Positions 1 through 9,494 of a stretch of 64,000 bases of DNA are shown piece by piece; the first letter of the stretch is position 1, and each line of letters opens with the position of its first letter. The notes beneath the pieces were generated by a model. The model worked only from the letters and a program-made list of their open reading frames with translations, did not search any database and had not been told where the DNA came from. The DNA comes from Xanthomonas theicola (GTDB lineage Bacteria > Pseudomonadota > Gammaproteobacteria > Xanthomonadales > Xanthomonadaceae), in assembly GCF_014236795.1 (NCBI RefSeq), contig NZ_CP049017.1, forward strand, positions 164,001-228,000, given 5' to 3'. A program made the translations under genes and the position numbers.

Positions 1-2545
1 ACATCCCCGCATTCTTCGAGCTGCTGCGGTAATTGAGCGTACCGCTCAACGTTGCACCGGCAATGCTCGTACCGTAGGTGCCGAGTACGCCGCCTGCGAT
101 TCGGCCGTCGTAGGTCAACGTGTCCACCAGGCCGGCGGTCACCGTAATGGGGCGAAGAAGATTGCTGAGTAGCGGCGTGCTGTGGCCTTCGTAAATGCGC
201 CAGATTGCACCACGGTTTCCCCCGCTGTTGATGCTCCAGGAGGAAAAGGTCGCCGCGCTCATCAGCTCCGCCAGGCTTTTTCCTGTTGCGCCACCATAGG
301 CACCGCTGGCATTGATGGTGGTTCCATCGCTGCGGGTGGTGGCGTAGAACGTATTGGAGGTCGGAGAGGAATTCTTTCCAACCGATCCGCCTGCGTCGGT
401 GCCTGTCGCTGCGCCCAGGGAATATGCGTTGGAGACCGTTCCGCCGTTGATGCCGATCAGTCCTCCAATGGAGTAGCCCTTGGAGTCGTTTGCCCCACTC
501 ACATTGCCCAGGCTGTAGGAGTTGCTGATCGTGCCGCGGTTACTGCCCGCTAGTCCACCCAGTACGGCCTTTCCATTCACTGTTCCCTGCGCGTAGGAAT
601 TGCTGATCGTCCCTTCGTTGTTGCCCACCAAGCCCCCGCCTGAGTTATTGGCACTCACATCAAGGGTGCTGAATGAGTTGTGTATTCTTCCCTTGTTTTC
701 CCCTACCAGTCCGCCGCTATACAGATTCCCCGAAACAGACCCACCACCCGCCACGCCCAGGTCCCGGATATAGGCCGAGGCCGAGGTCGCCGCAAACAGC
801 GCCGACCAGTTCGAGGCAAATCCCCCCCGAGAGATGGTCAGGTTCCTTATGACATTGCCGAGCCCGGCAAACGTGCCTTGGAACGGGACAGCGCCACCGC
901 CAACCAACGAATGGCCGTAAGTCGTCCCGCCGCCATCCAAGGACGTAGCCAGCGCGAAATAGCCGGAAACCGAATTCACTGGACCAGTGTCCGACACGTT
1001 TCCATCGAGCGCATCCAGTTGAGCCAGGCTATGAATCAACGTGTATTGCTGTCCGTTGACGGCGAAGGATGCATTGGTTCCGCTGAGCGTGACCGGGGCG
1101 CGCACGTGATAGTCGCTACCGGCCGCCGCCGGTGCAGTGATATCGCCGCGGGTATCGCCGTAGTTGAGCTTGAGCCCTGCATTTTGTCCCGTCGCCGTAA
1201 TTGCCGCATCGATATAGATGTTGCGCTGGGCTTCCAGCGTCAGTGTGGTGCCGCTGGACCAGGCGACATTGTCCCGGACGAAGATGTCGCCGTTCCCGTT
1301 TGGCTGGACGCCGCCGTTGTCGCTTTGCAAGACGACGTTGCCGTTGTCCAGGTTGCTGGACAGCGTGGCGCCGGTGATGTCGCCGCCGCTGGCCGCCACG
1401 ATGAAATCGGCCGGATCGATCAGCCAGGTGCCGGTCTGCCCTTGAGCAGCACGGGTGGTGACATGAGCGCCCTCGGCGATCTTGACGTGGGTGCCGCTGG
1501 TCTCGATGAAGCCGCCGTTGCCGACGGTGGGTGCACGGGCGTCGAGCGTGCCGGCCACCTGGGTCGTGCCACCGTGATCCAGATCGGCCAGCAGCAGGAT
1601 CTTGCCCTCGCGTTGGGCGACGGTCTGCGCCTGCAGGGTACCCGTGTTACTGACCACGGCGGCGGCCAGCGCATTGGCCCCCTGGGCGTTGAGCACGATC
1701 TGCCCGCCGTCGGCCTGGATGGCGCCGCCGTTGCGCACGGCCAGTTGCAGTGCCGAGGCCGCCACGGAGAGGTGCAGGTGGCCGTTGGCGCCGGCGGCGA
1801 AGCTGATTTCCTTGCCGGCGGCCAGGATGGCGTTGCCGCCGGCGGCGGTGAGGGTGCCTTCGTTGCGCACCGTGGCGCCGAGCAGCGCCACGGTGCCACC
1901 CGTGGCGTTGATGCGGCCTTGGTTGACGACCTCGCCGGTGCTCTTGTCGGTGAGGGTGAAGCGGTCTTTGCCGGCGAGGAAGTCCTGGTCGGTGAGGTTC
2001 AAGGTCGAGGCGACCAGGCCGCCGACGTTGACTTGTGCGCTCTGGCCGAACAGCACCCCGGCGCCGTTGACCAGATAGACCTGGCCGTTGGCGTCCATTT
2101 TGCCCAGGATCTCGGAGCGGCTGCCGCCGGTGACGCGGTTCAACGTCGCCGCATCGGCGCCGGGCTGGTTGAAGCGCACGGCCGCGTCCCGGCCCACGTC
2201 GAAGCGCTGCCAGTCGATGACGGCGCGCCGGGAACTCTGATTGACGGTGAGCTGGTTGCCGTGGACGGTGATCTGGGCCTGGCCGGCACCGACCTGCCCT
2301 CCACCGGGCAAGGCATTGGCATCGAGCGCGAAACTCAGCGACGGCCGCGCCAGCAGCCCCAGCCCGGCGAGGATGGCCAGGCGCCACGGGAGCCGCCGCG
2401 AGCCGCAAGCCACCCTGGCGACCGTGCCGCTGGAGGCGCCGGCCTTGCCCTGTCCCTTGGCCGTTTCAGGGGCGACGGCCCAGATGCCTTTGGCGCGGTT
2501 CCAAACCAATCGATAGGCGCGGTTGCTGCTCGCGTGCTGCCACAT
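1..2545 (-). CDS. Two-partner secretion exoprotein (TpsA, filamentous haemagglutinin family), C-terminus beyond window
   Basis: The frame is open from the ATG at 2545 to the left edge (about 848 codons, no stop), so only the N-terminal part is present. It begins with an extended signal-peptide region (NRAYRLVWNRAKG, then a hydrophobic stretch ending near LSFALDANALPGGG) and continues into the haemagglutination-activity/TPS secretion domain (VDWQRF-like VIDWQRFDVG, RVTGGSRSEILG, VLFGQSAQVNVGGLVAST). From about residue 500 there are GLUG-type repeats such as GGLVGNNEGTISNSYAQG and GGLAGSNRGTISNSYSLG, and near the left edge a YDG-type segment. The start is supported by GGGGAGC 8 nt upstream. It lies 59 bp downstream of its partner transporter gene. 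Family knowledge: a secreted beta-helical adhesin or toxin stalk exported by TpsB. The C-terminal activity cannot be judged. Confidence 0.9.
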   Translation of the reverse strand, partial: MWQHASSNRAYRLVWNRAKGIWAVAPETAKGQGKAGASSGTVARVACGSRRLPWRLAILAGLGLLARPSLSFALDANALPGGGQVGAGQAQITVHGNQLTVNQSSRRAVIDWQRFDVGRDAAVRFNQPGADAATLNRVTGGSRSEILGKMDANGQVYLVNGAGVLFGQSAQVNVGGLVASTLNLTDQDFLAGKDRFTLTDKSTGEVVNQGRINATGGTVALLGATVRNEGTLTAAGGNAILAAGKEISFAAGANGHLHLSVAASALQLAVRNGGAIQADGGQIVLNAQGANALAAAVVSNTGTLQAQTVAQREGKILLLADLDHGGTTQVAGTLDARAPTVGNGGFIETSGTHVKIAEGAHVTTRAAQGQTGTWLIDPADFIVAASGGDITGATLSSNLDNGNVVLQSDNGGVQPNGNGDIFVRDNVAWSSGTTLTLEAQRNIYIDAAITATGQNAGLKLNYGDTRGDITAPAAAGSDYHVRAPVTLSGTNASFAVNGQQYTLIHSLAQLDALDGNVSDTGPVNSVSGYFALATSLDGGGTTYGHSLVGGGAVPFQGTFAGLGNVIRNLTISRGGFASNWSALFAATSASAYIRDLGVAGGGSVSGNLYSGGLVGENKGRIHNSFSTLDVSANNSGGGLVGNNEGTISNSYAQGTVNGKAVLGGLAGSNRGTISNSYSLGNVSGANDSKGYSIGGLIGINGGTVSNAYSLGAATGTDAGGSVGKNSSPTSNTFYATTRSDGTTINASGAYGGATGKSLAELMSAATFSSWSINSGGNRGAIWRIYEGHSTPLLSNLLRPITVTAGLVDTLTYDGRIAGGVLGTYGTSIAGATLSGTLNYRSSSKNAGM

Positions 2546-2604
2546 GATGCGGTGCTCCCCTGAAATGAAATGGTGCCGACGTGTCGGTGCGATGCGCTCG
2601 CGCC

Positions 2605-4347
2605 CTAAAATGCCTGGCTCAGCGTCAGCCAGACGCGCGGTCCCTGGCGACTGCCGTCCTGGTTGCGGTTGCGGTGTCCGCTTCCCGGGTTGTTGCCCAG
2701 TGGAGCGGCCAGCACGGCGTTGAAAGCGAAGCCGCGCCGATGGACCCAGGACAGCCCCAGTCCTGCGCTGTAGAGGGCGTAGCTGTTGCGACCGCTGTCG
2801 GCGGTATCCCAGCCTGCCCAGGTGGCGTGGTGCTGGCGGATCAGGCCGCCGTCGACGAAGGCGTAGCCGTCCAGGCCGGCGAGGCCGACCCAGGGCAGCA
2901 GGCTATGCAGTTCCAGTTGCGCCAGCAGGCCGCTGTCGCCGCTGGCCTCGTTGACCGGGTAGCCGCGCACGCCATAGGGACCGCCGAGGCCGAACTGCTG
3001 AGAGGAGTCCAGGTTGTCCAGGCCCAGTTGACCGGCCGCGCGCGCGCGCGCATAGAACGCTGGCGCCAGACGCTGGTCGCGGCGCAGGTCCAGCGCCAGA
3101 TAGGTGAAGTGGCCATCGATCCCTGCGCCACGCGCATCTCTCGCACGGTCGCCGGGCAGGCGCAGATCGGCCTGACCTTGGGTGAGACCGAACAGAGCGC
3201 TGCTGACACCGCCGCCGCCCCAGTCATCACGCGCGTCGCCACGTAGCGCCAAGGTGGCGGTGTCGATGTTGCGGCGGCGCAGGGTCACGCCCAGGCTCGC
3301 GTCCTCCTGGCGCGTCCGGCCCAGGTCCAATCCCAGCCAGAGGTTGCGCTGGCTGCTGCGCAGCAAGGGGTAATCCAGTCCGGCGCGCAAGGTGCCCGTT
3401 CGCCCCTTGCTGTCGAGGTCGGCAAAGGACCCGCCCAGCCGATAATGCACCTGGCTGTAACCGAGGTGGGCGCGCAGGCCGTCGTGGCCGATCGGCTGAC
3501 TGTAATCAAGGCCCTGGTAGTGGAGGCGTTCGGCCAGCAGCCCGGAAACCTGCAGACGGTCGCCATAGCCGTTGAGATTGTTCAGCGCCAGATTGCCGGA
3601 GGCTTGGACACGGCCGGTGAAGCGGTTGCCGTAGCTGCTGGCGCCGACCGACCCGCTGAGCCACGCCGTGTCCGCGACGGTCAGGGCCAAATCGCTGGTG
3701 CCCGGCTGTCGGCCGGCGCGCAGGGTGCCGTCGGCGCGCACCCCGGGGAGGTCGTTGGCCAGCAGCAGACCGCGCTCGAGTTCGTCCACGGAGTAAGGTC
3801 GACCGGCTTCCAGGCCGTGCCCGACGACCTTGGCGACATAGCCGGCGCGGGCGCGCGATGCACCGGGCTGCAGGTCGAGCTGGCCGAAGTGACCCTCGAC
3901 GACACGGATGTGCAGCGTACCGGCGCTCACGTCCTGTTCGGGCAACTGCACCCGAACGAACCAGCCGCGCTTGCGGTAGTAGCCCACCAGGGTCTGGGCC
4001 GCGGCCTGCCACTCGCCCAGGGACACGGGCCGGTTCAGGTAGGGCTCGAACTGGCGGGCGAGTTCGGCGGCGGGAATCAGGCTGGCGCCGTCGATCTCCA
4101 CCCGGCGGATGACCACCGCAGGACCGCTGCGGTCAAGCGGCTTCGCCGGTGTTGCAGGCGGGGGCGGCGGAATCACGTTGGGGGTGTGGATCTGCTGTTC
4201 GATCTGGCGCTGCAGGTCGCCGGCGGCGGGCGCCACCTGGGCCTGGGCCATGGAGGCCAGCGTCAAGCCGATCGACACGCCCAGCGCCGTGCAACGCGGT
4301 CGCTTCCAGGTTCCCACGATCGATTCCATCGTCATCACAGTCCACAT
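2605..4347 (-). CDS. TpsB outer-membrane transporter (ShlB/FhaC/HecB family)
   Basis: This 580-residue protein should form the outer-membrane channel that exports the adjacent TpsA. The N-terminus has a signal peptide (MTMESIVGTW to SMAQAQ) and a proline-rich linker, followed by a POTRA segment (VVIRRVEIDGASLIPAAEL, then VVEGHFGQLDLQPG). The remainder reads as a barrel with many alternating-hydrophobic strands, and the protein ends in WLTLSQAF, a terminal Phe typical of outer-membrane barrels. The open frame extends upstream to 4572, but that extension overlaps the divergent regulator's promoter region; starts at 4347, 4335 or 4329 all precede the signal peptide. tpsB lies before tpsA in one operon. 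Confidence 0.92.
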   Translation of the reverse strand: MWTVMTMESIVGTWKRPRCTALGVSIGLTLASMAQAQVAPAAGDLQRQIEQQIHTPNVIPPPPPATPAKPLDRSGPAVVIRRVEIDGASLIPAAELARQFEPYLNRPVSLGEWQAAAQTLVGYYRKRGWFVRVQLPEQDVSAGTLHIRVVEGHFGQLDLQPGASRARAGYVAKVVGHGLEAGRPYSVDELERGLLLANDLPGVRADGTLRAGRQPGTSDLALTVADTAWLSGSVGASSYGNRFTGRVQASGNLALNNLNGYGDRLQVSGLLAERLHYQGLDYSQPIGHDGLRAHLGYSQVHYRLGGSFADLDSKGRTGTLRAGLDYPLLRSSQRNLWLGLDLGRTRQEDASLGVTLRRRNIDTATLALRGDARDDWGGGGVSSALFGLTQGQADLRLPGDRARDARGAGIDGHFTYLALDLRRDQRLAPAFYARARAAGQLGLDNLDSSQQFGLGGPYGVRGYPVNEASGDSGLLAQLELHSLLPWVGLAGLDGYAFVDGGLIRQHHATWAGWDTADSGRNSYALYSAGLGLSWVHRRGFAFNAVLAAPLGNNPGSGHRNRNQDGSRQGPRVWLTLSQAF

Positions 4348-4543
4348 CCCCAACGGCAGGCCGCTCCATCCCTTTTCTGTCGAGGTTCCGACGCGCCGCC
4401 GCCGCCCCTGCGCTCTTGAGCGCAAGGTGCGCAGCGCGCACTCGACAGATTCTGGGCGGCATACTAGGTGTCGACGACGCGCGCGAACATAGTCCATCCG
4501 GACTGGTATCTGCCGCTTGCCTCGCCGATCGCAGAGGTATTTG
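4348..4543. promoter_or_regulatory. Divergent promoter region between tpsBA and the response regulator
   Basis: About 200 bp separates the divergently transcribed tpsB and the LuxR-type regulator gene. I see no confident -10/-35 pair. The arrangement makes the neighbouring two-component system a candidate controller of tpsBA; this is inference from position only. Confidence 0.35.
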
Positions 4544-5155
4544 ATGTTCCCGATGAAAACTCTCCTGCTCATCGACGATCACCGCCTGTTCCGCTCCGGC
4601 ATCGCCATGGTGCTGGACGCGGGTCTGGACGCGGTGTCTATCCACGAGGCCGACTCACTCGAACAAGCCCTGCGCTTGAACGACATCGCGCCCCATCTGG
4701 TGTTGCTCGACATGCAGTTGCAAGGGCTCAGCGGGCTGGAAGGCATTTCCCTGCTGGCGGGCAAGTGGCCCGGCACCCGCATCGTGATGGTCTCGGCGTT
4801 CGACGTGCCCGACCGGGTCAGCCAGGCCGTCCAGCGCGGCGCGGTGGGCTTCATTTCCAAGACCGAACACCCGGAGCGGCTGGTGCAGGAGGTGGCGGCG
4901 TTGCTGGCCTGCGCCTCCTGCGCGCCCATCAAGGCGCCTGTCCCTCCTGGCCTGGAACGAGGCAAGCTCACGCCCCGCCAAACGGAAGTGCTCGACCTGC
5001 TCTGCCAGGGACTCTCCAACAAGATGATCGGAAGGCGGCTGGGGCTGTCCGAGCACACCGTGCGCGGGCACGTGCAGGCGACCCTGGCGGCACTGGGCGC
5101 ATCGAGTCGGGCCGAAGCGGCCTTCACGGCGCGGCGGCTGGGCCTGATCCTGTGA
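4544..5155 (+). CDS. LuxR/NarL-type response regulator
   Basis: A 203-residue regulator: receiver domain with acidic pocket (LLLIDDHR), phospho-acceptor Asp in LVLLDMQL, and the conserved Lys in GFISKTEH, followed by a LuxR-type helix-turn-helix (LTPRQTEVLDLLCQGLSNKM, then GLSEHTVRGHVQATL). The ATG at 4544 was chosen because AGAGG sits 7 nt upstream and because the receiver fold starts directly afterwards. Its stop overlaps the GTG start of the kinase gene by 4 nt (GTGA), so the two are translationally coupled. Confidence 0.9.
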   Translation: MFPMKTLLLIDDHRLFRSGIAMVLDAGLDAVSIHEADSLEQALRLNDIAPHLVLLDMQLQGLSGLEGISLLAGKWPGTRIVMVSAFDVPDRVSQAVQRGAVGFISKTEHPERLVQEVAALLACASCAPIKAPVPPGLERGKLTPRQTEVLDLLCQGLSNKMIGRRLGLSEHTVRGHVQATLAALGASSRAEAAFTARRLGLIL

Positions 5156-6990
5156 GGGAAGGCCCTCGCCTCTACACCGAGCGTCTCAAGCTGGTCCTGG
5201 GCGGCATCGCCCAATCCCTGCCCATCGGTTTCCTGCTCGCCACCCTGCTGGTCGTCGTCTTTGTGATGACCAGCGGCCAGAGGTTCGCCGCCACCTCTGC
5301 CCAAGAGAATGAGGTGGTACAGGTGGTGGCCGCCACGGTCGATGCGCGCTGGTTGGGCGCGTGGTATCTGGCGGTCGTGCTCGGCCGGCTATGGGTCGTG
5401 ATCTATGCCAAGCGGACCCTGCGCCGGGGAATCGACTCGGCGAACATGCGTTCCATCACCCGGCACATGGCCGCTGGCAAAGTGGCCGAAGGGCTCGCCT
5501 GGGGAAGCCTGGGCTGGATCGTGGTGCAGGAAGCCACTTCGCCGGCGGCCATGGCCATGCTGCTGGGCGTGATGGCGGCCATCAGCAGCAACGCCGTCTC
5601 GCTGCTGGCACCCATTCGTTCGCTTTACGTGGCGCTCATCCTGCCGATGCTGCTGCTGACGGGGTTACGCTTCTTGTCGATGGAAAGCCTCATCTATCAA
5701 GCGATGGGCGCCTGCTGTCTGCTCTATGTCGTTGGCCAGTACGGCCAGGCGCGCCTGATCGGTCGGGCGCTGAGCGAGTCCATCACGCTTCGCTTCGAGA
5801 ATCTGGCCCTGATCGAGCGTCTGGAGGCGGAAAAGGAGGCCGCCAGTGTGGCCCGAGAGCGCGCCGAGCAGGCCAATCAGGCCAAGTCGCGCTTCCTGGC
5901 GGCCGCCAGCCACGATCTGCGGCAGCCGATTCACGCCTTGGGATTGTTCTTGGAGGCCTTGTCCAGCGGTCCAGCCGGCACCCAGCAGAAGTCCGTGCTC
6001 GATAACGCCAAGGCGGCCAGCCTGGCGTCCACGGAGATGCTCAACACCCTGCTCGACTTCTCGCGCATCGAGGCCGGCGTGATCCAGCCCAAACCGGTCC
6101 CCTGCCGCATCCAGCTCCTGCTGCACAAACTGGAACGCGAACTGGCTCCCCAGGCCGATGCCAAGGGCCTGGCCTACCGCACGCGCGACAGCGAGGCGAC
6201 CGTCCTGACCGACCCGGCCATGCTCGAACTGATCCTGCGCAACCTGATCGCCAATGCCATTCGCTACACCGATCGAGGCGGTTTGCTCATCGGTTCTCGC
6301 ACGCGCGGGTCGTGCCTCTCCATCGAAGTGTTCGATACCGGGATCGGCATCGCCGCGGACCAACAGGGCGAAGTGTTTCGGGAATTCCACCAATTGGGCA
6401 ACCCGGAGCGCGATCGCCGCAAGGGGTTGGGGCTGGGATTGGCCATCGCCCAGGGCCTGGCGAAGTCCTTGAAGCATCCGCTCTCCCTGGTATCGAGGCT
6501 TGGCCGGGGTAGCGTCTTTCGGGTGGCGGTGCCGCTTGCGAGCGAGGTGCCTTCCGACCGCGTCGAACAGGGCAATTCGCCAAAAACCGCCACGCTCGAC
6601 GGCCGCCGCCTGTTGGTGATCGACGATGACGAAACCGTGCGCCTGGCCATGCAGGAACTGTTGACCCGTTGGGGGTGTGAAAGCGTGGCGGTGGAAAGCC
6701 TCGACGAGGCCCTGCGGTGCGACATCGCCCGCCCGGACCTCATCGTTTGCGACTATCGTCTTCGCGAGCGCCAGACGGGCGACGAGGTCATCGGCCGATT
6801 GCGTGCGCATTATGCTCACCCCGTGCCCGCGCTGTTGGTCACAGGCGATACCGCCCCCGAGCGGCTGCGTGAGGCGATGACCAGTGGCGTTGCATTGCTG
6901 CACAAGCCGGTGGCTCCGGATCAACTTTGGATGGCCTTGAGTGGGCTTCTGTCGCGAGAGCACAAGGTCATGATTGAACCTGCCCCCTAG
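5152..6990 (+). CDS. Hybrid sensor histidine kinase with C-terminal receiver domain
   Basis: A 612-residue membrane kinase. The N-terminal third contains about six hydrophobic segments (for example IGFLLATLLVVVFVM and ALILPMLLLTGLRF) with no large periplasmic sensor. Then come a coiled region, the HisKA H-box (AAASHDLRQPIHALGLFLEA), the HATPase core (N-box LRNLIANAIRY, G boxes FDTGIGIA and KGLGLGLAIAQG), and a receiver domain (LLVIDDDE, Asp in LIVCDYRL, Lys in LLHKPVAP). The start is the GTG at 5152, overlapping the upstream regulator; longer forms would run through that gene in the wrong frame. Substrate signal unknown. Confidence 0.88.
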   Translation: MREGPRLYTERLKLVLGGIAQSLPIGFLLATLLVVVFVMTSGQRFAATSAQENEVVQVVAATVDARWLGAWYLAVVLGRLWVVIYAKRTLRRGIDSANMRSITRHMAAGKVAEGLAWGSLGWIVVQEATSPAAMAMLLGVMAAISSNAVSLLAPIRSLYVALILPMLLLTGLRFLSMESLIYQAMGACCLLYVVGQYGQARLIGRALSESITLRFENLALIERLEAEKEAASVARERAEQANQAKSRFLAAASHDLRQPIHALGLFLEALSSGPAGTQQKSVLDNAKAASLASTEMLNTLLDFSRIEAGVIQPKPVPCRIQLLLHKLERELAPQADAKGLAYRTRDSEATVLTDPAMLELILRNLIANAIRYTDRGGLLIGSRTRGSCLSIEVFDTGIGIAADQQGEVFREFHQLGNPERDRRKGLGLGLAIAQGLAKSLKHPLSLVSRLGRGSVFRVAVPLASEVPSDRVEQGNSPKTATLDGRRLLVIDDDETVRLAMQELLTRWGCESVAVESLDEALRCDIARPDLIVCDYRLRERQTGDEVIGRLRAHYAHPVPALLVTGDTAPERLREAMTSGVALLHKPVAPDQLWMALSGLLSREHKVMIEPAP

Positions 6991-6999
6991 AAACGGACG

Positions 7000-7277
7000 T
7001 CATAAAGCACATGGTCGGGTGCGCAGCGCCAGCCTGGTGTTCTCCAGCAGCGTGCCCGCGGTCAAGCTGGTCTGGCGGCGGCGGGCTCGGCACGCGTCGC
7101 AGTGCGGCCCGGCGCGGCTGAAGCACGCACGACGGCGGCCCTCACCGACCGGGCGGCGACGACCTTGGGCCAGCGCCATCGGGACAGGGCACGGTAGCGC
7201 TCGACCTCGGCGCCGTCGCGTTCGATGAACTCGGCCACCGACAGGCCCGGCTGGAATTGCACGGCGTGGATGCGCAT
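7000..7277 (-). pseudogene. IS1595-family (ISXo5-like) transposase N-terminal remnant
   Basis: Two overlapping minus-strand frames together spell the start of an ISXo5-type transposase: MRIHAVQFQPGLSVAEFIER...LSRWRWP in one frame, then CDACRARRRQTSLTAGTLLE in the other. The family has exactly this order: VQFQPGLS.AEF, RWP, zinc-ribbon cysteines, Q.S.TAGT. A frameshift lies between RWP and the zinc ribbon, most of the ribbon is degraded, and the DDE-like catalytic part is absent. It is a dead fragment between the kinase gene and the peptidase gene. Confidence 0.75.
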
Positions 7278-7342
7278 GACCTGCCGCCACGGCTGCTGAT
7301 GATCATAGCCTGCGCCATTCAAGGCTCAGCTCCTGCGACGGA

Positions 7343-9346
7343 TCACTGAGCGTGGGGGGTGATCAGGATGGGGGCTGGCTGTACCAGCCCCTGCGCCGCC
7401 TTGGGCGCGTCCCAGCCGCACATCCGGCCCTGGTTCTGCTGCTCGAGCCATGCCTGCATCGGCGCGAAGTACTCCAGCAGCGGGCCGGCATCGAGCCTGT
7501 CGTTGCCGGTCAATTCCTTCAGCGTGAGCTGCCACGGCTGGCTGCCGCCGCGCTGCAGCATCGACCAGAATTTCTGCCCGGCCTCCTTGTTGCCGTAGAA
7601 GGTGCATTCGTACAGCGGGCCTTTGTAACCCGCGGCGTCGCACAGGCCCTTGTAGAACTGGAACTGCAGGATGTGCGACAGGAAGTAGCGCGTGTACGGC
7701 GTGTTGCCGGGCACGTGGTACTTGGCGCCGGGGTCGAAGAAGTCCTCGCCGCGCGGCGTGGGCGGGGCCACGCCCTGGTACTTGGCCTTCAGTTCCCACC
7801 AGGCCTGGTTGTAGCGCTCCGGCGCGATCGAGCCGTCGAACACGCCCCAGCGCCAGCGGTCGAGCATCAGCCCGAACGGCAGGAACGACACCTTGGCCAG
7901 CGCCATGCGCATCTGCGCGTTGATCAGCGCCTCGCGGCTGCGTTGCGGCGCCTCGACCAGGCCGATCGAATGCAGGTACTGCGGCGTCATCGCCAGCACG
8001 ATGGTGTCGCCGATCGCTTCGTGGAAGCCATCGTTGGCGCCGCCCTGGAACAGCGGCGGCAGCGGGTTGTAGGCAAGGTCGTAATAGATGTGCCCGAGCT
8101 CGTGGTGGATGGTGGTGAAGTCTTCCTCGTTCGGCTGGATGCACATCTTGGTGCGCACGTCGCCGGCCATGTCCATGTCCCAGGCGCTGGCGTGGCAGAC
8201 CACGTTGCGGTCCAGCGGCTTGATGAACTGGCTGCGCGTCCAGTAGCTGTCGGGCAGCTTGGGCATCGCCAGCGAGGTGTAGAAATCCTGCGCGCGCTCG
8301 GTCATCTGCTTGGCGCTCTGCAACTGCGCGTCGCGCTGGGCCATGAACCGCGCCTGCGGCGAGGTGTCGCCGTTGCGCCGCGCCAGCGCCGCGCCGAGGT
8401 TGCTCTGGTACTGCTTCTCCAGCGTGTCGGTGATGTCCAGGCTGCCGGCGCCGGGGTAGGGCTGCAGCAGGTCCCACAGGTTGCTCCAGTCCTGCTGCCA
8501 CATGTCGCCGAGCAGGTGCGCCGGCAGCAGGCCGCCGGCGACCTCGCCCTTGTCCTTGCCGTATTCGGCGTCGAGCTTGCCGCGGGTGTAGCAGTGCAGT
8601 TGCGCGTACAGCGGCTCGACCTGGGCCCACAGCCGGTCGGTCTCGGCGGCGATCTGCGCTGGCGGCATGTCGTAGCCGCTGCGCCACATCGCGCCGGTGT
8701 CGGCGTAGCCCATTTCGCGCGCGCCTTGGTTGACCAGTTCGACGAAGCGCTGGTAGTCCTTGCGCAGCGGCCGCGCGGCGCCGTGCCAGCCTTGCCACGC
8801 ATCGAGCTGCTGGTCGTAGTCGCGGCTGCGGCGCAGCACGTCCTCCAGTTCGTCCAGTTGCCGGCAGCGGCGCGCCTCGCCTTCGCCGGTGCAATAGGCC
8901 GCCGCGCCGTAGGCGCCTTCCATCTTCGATGCGAGGGTGGCCAGTTCGGCCAGCCTGGCCGGATCGCGCGGCGCCGGCATCGCGGTCATCCGCTTCAGCA
9001 GCTGCAGCGCACGCGCGCTGTCGGCGGACATCGGCCTGCCCGCGTAGCGCTTGGCGTGTACGATCCAGCCGTTGAGCGTGGTCAGCCAGCGCTCGTTGGC
9101 CTTGGACGCCAGACGCTCCGAGTCGCCGTTGATGTAGGTGATCGACAGCCACTGCGCCGAGGTCAGTTCCGGCAGCAGCGCCCGATACTCCTCGTTGATG
9201 CGGGCGACGAACTGGTCGGCGCTCTCGCCGGCCGCCGCCGGCGCCGGCGCGGCGGTGGTTGCGGTGGTCGCTTCCTTGCGGCACGCGGACAGCGCAAGCA
9301 CGCTCGCGCCGATGCACAGCGCGAGCAGCAGGTGGCGATGGTTCAC
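7343..9346 (-). CDS. M2 family peptidyl-dipeptidase (angiotensin-converting-enzyme homologue), lipoprotein
   Basis: A 667-residue zinc metallopeptidase that should remove C-terminal dipeptides in the periplasm. It starts with a lipoprotein signal (MNHRHLLLALCIGASVLA, lipobox LSAC), so it is predicted to be lipid-anchored. The zinc motif HHELGH lies near residue 413 in a context typical of M2 enzymes (EEDFTTIHHELGHIYYDLAY), with the downstream Glu ligand in GFHEAIGDT. Length fits the single-domain bacterial M2 enzymes known from Xanthomonas. It stands alone between the IS remnant and eptA. The physiological substrate is unknown. Confidence 0.93.
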   Translation of the reverse strand: MNHRHLLLALCIGASVLALSACRKEATTATTAAPAPAAAGESADQFVARINEEYRALLPELTSAQWLSITYINGDSERLASKANERWLTTLNGWIVHAKRYAGRPMSADSARALQLLKRMTAMPAPRDPARLAELATLASKMEGAYGAAAYCTGEGEARRCRQLDELEDVLRRSRDYDQQLDAWQGWHGAARPLRKDYQRFVELVNQGAREMGYADTGAMWRSGYDMPPAQIAAETDRLWAQVEPLYAQLHCYTRGKLDAEYGKDKGEVAGGLLPAHLLGDMWQQDWSNLWDLLQPYPGAGSLDITDTLEKQYQSNLGAALARRNGDTSPQARFMAQRDAQLQSAKQMTERAQDFYTSLAMPKLPDSYWTRSQFIKPLDRNVVCHASAWDMDMAGDVRTKMCIQPNEEDFTTIHHELGHIYYDLAYNPLPPLFQGGANDGFHEAIGDTIVLAMTPQYLHSIGLVEAPQRSREALINAQMRMALAKVSFLPFGLMLDRWRWGVFDGSIAPERYNQAWWELKAKYQGVAPPTPRGEDFFDPGAKYHVPGNTPYTRYFLSHILQFQFYKGLCDAAGYKGPLYECTFYGNKEAGQKFWSMLQRGGSQPWQLTLKELTGNDRLDAGPLLEYFAPMQAWLEQQNQGRMCGWDAPKAAQGLVQPAPILITPHAQ

Positions 9347-9494
9347 GGCGGATCCTTCGAGGGTGAATGCGACGACGAAGGCTAGTGACCCGCCCCGTCC
9401 GCCGCAAGGGCCGACGGACCCGCGTCGGTGCGGCCAGGCGTGCCGCGTCCCGGCGCGCGCTCGATCCGTCCCCGGGTGCGATCGCCGGCGCCGC

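Noticed and set aside
680..2563. 627-codon plus-strand frame over the TpsA gene
   Set aside because: Shadow of the minus-strand exoprotein; no start signal or domain.
4468..5151. N-terminal extension of the hybrid kinase frame
   Set aside because: It overlaps the response-regulator gene in another frame and has no protein-like composition.
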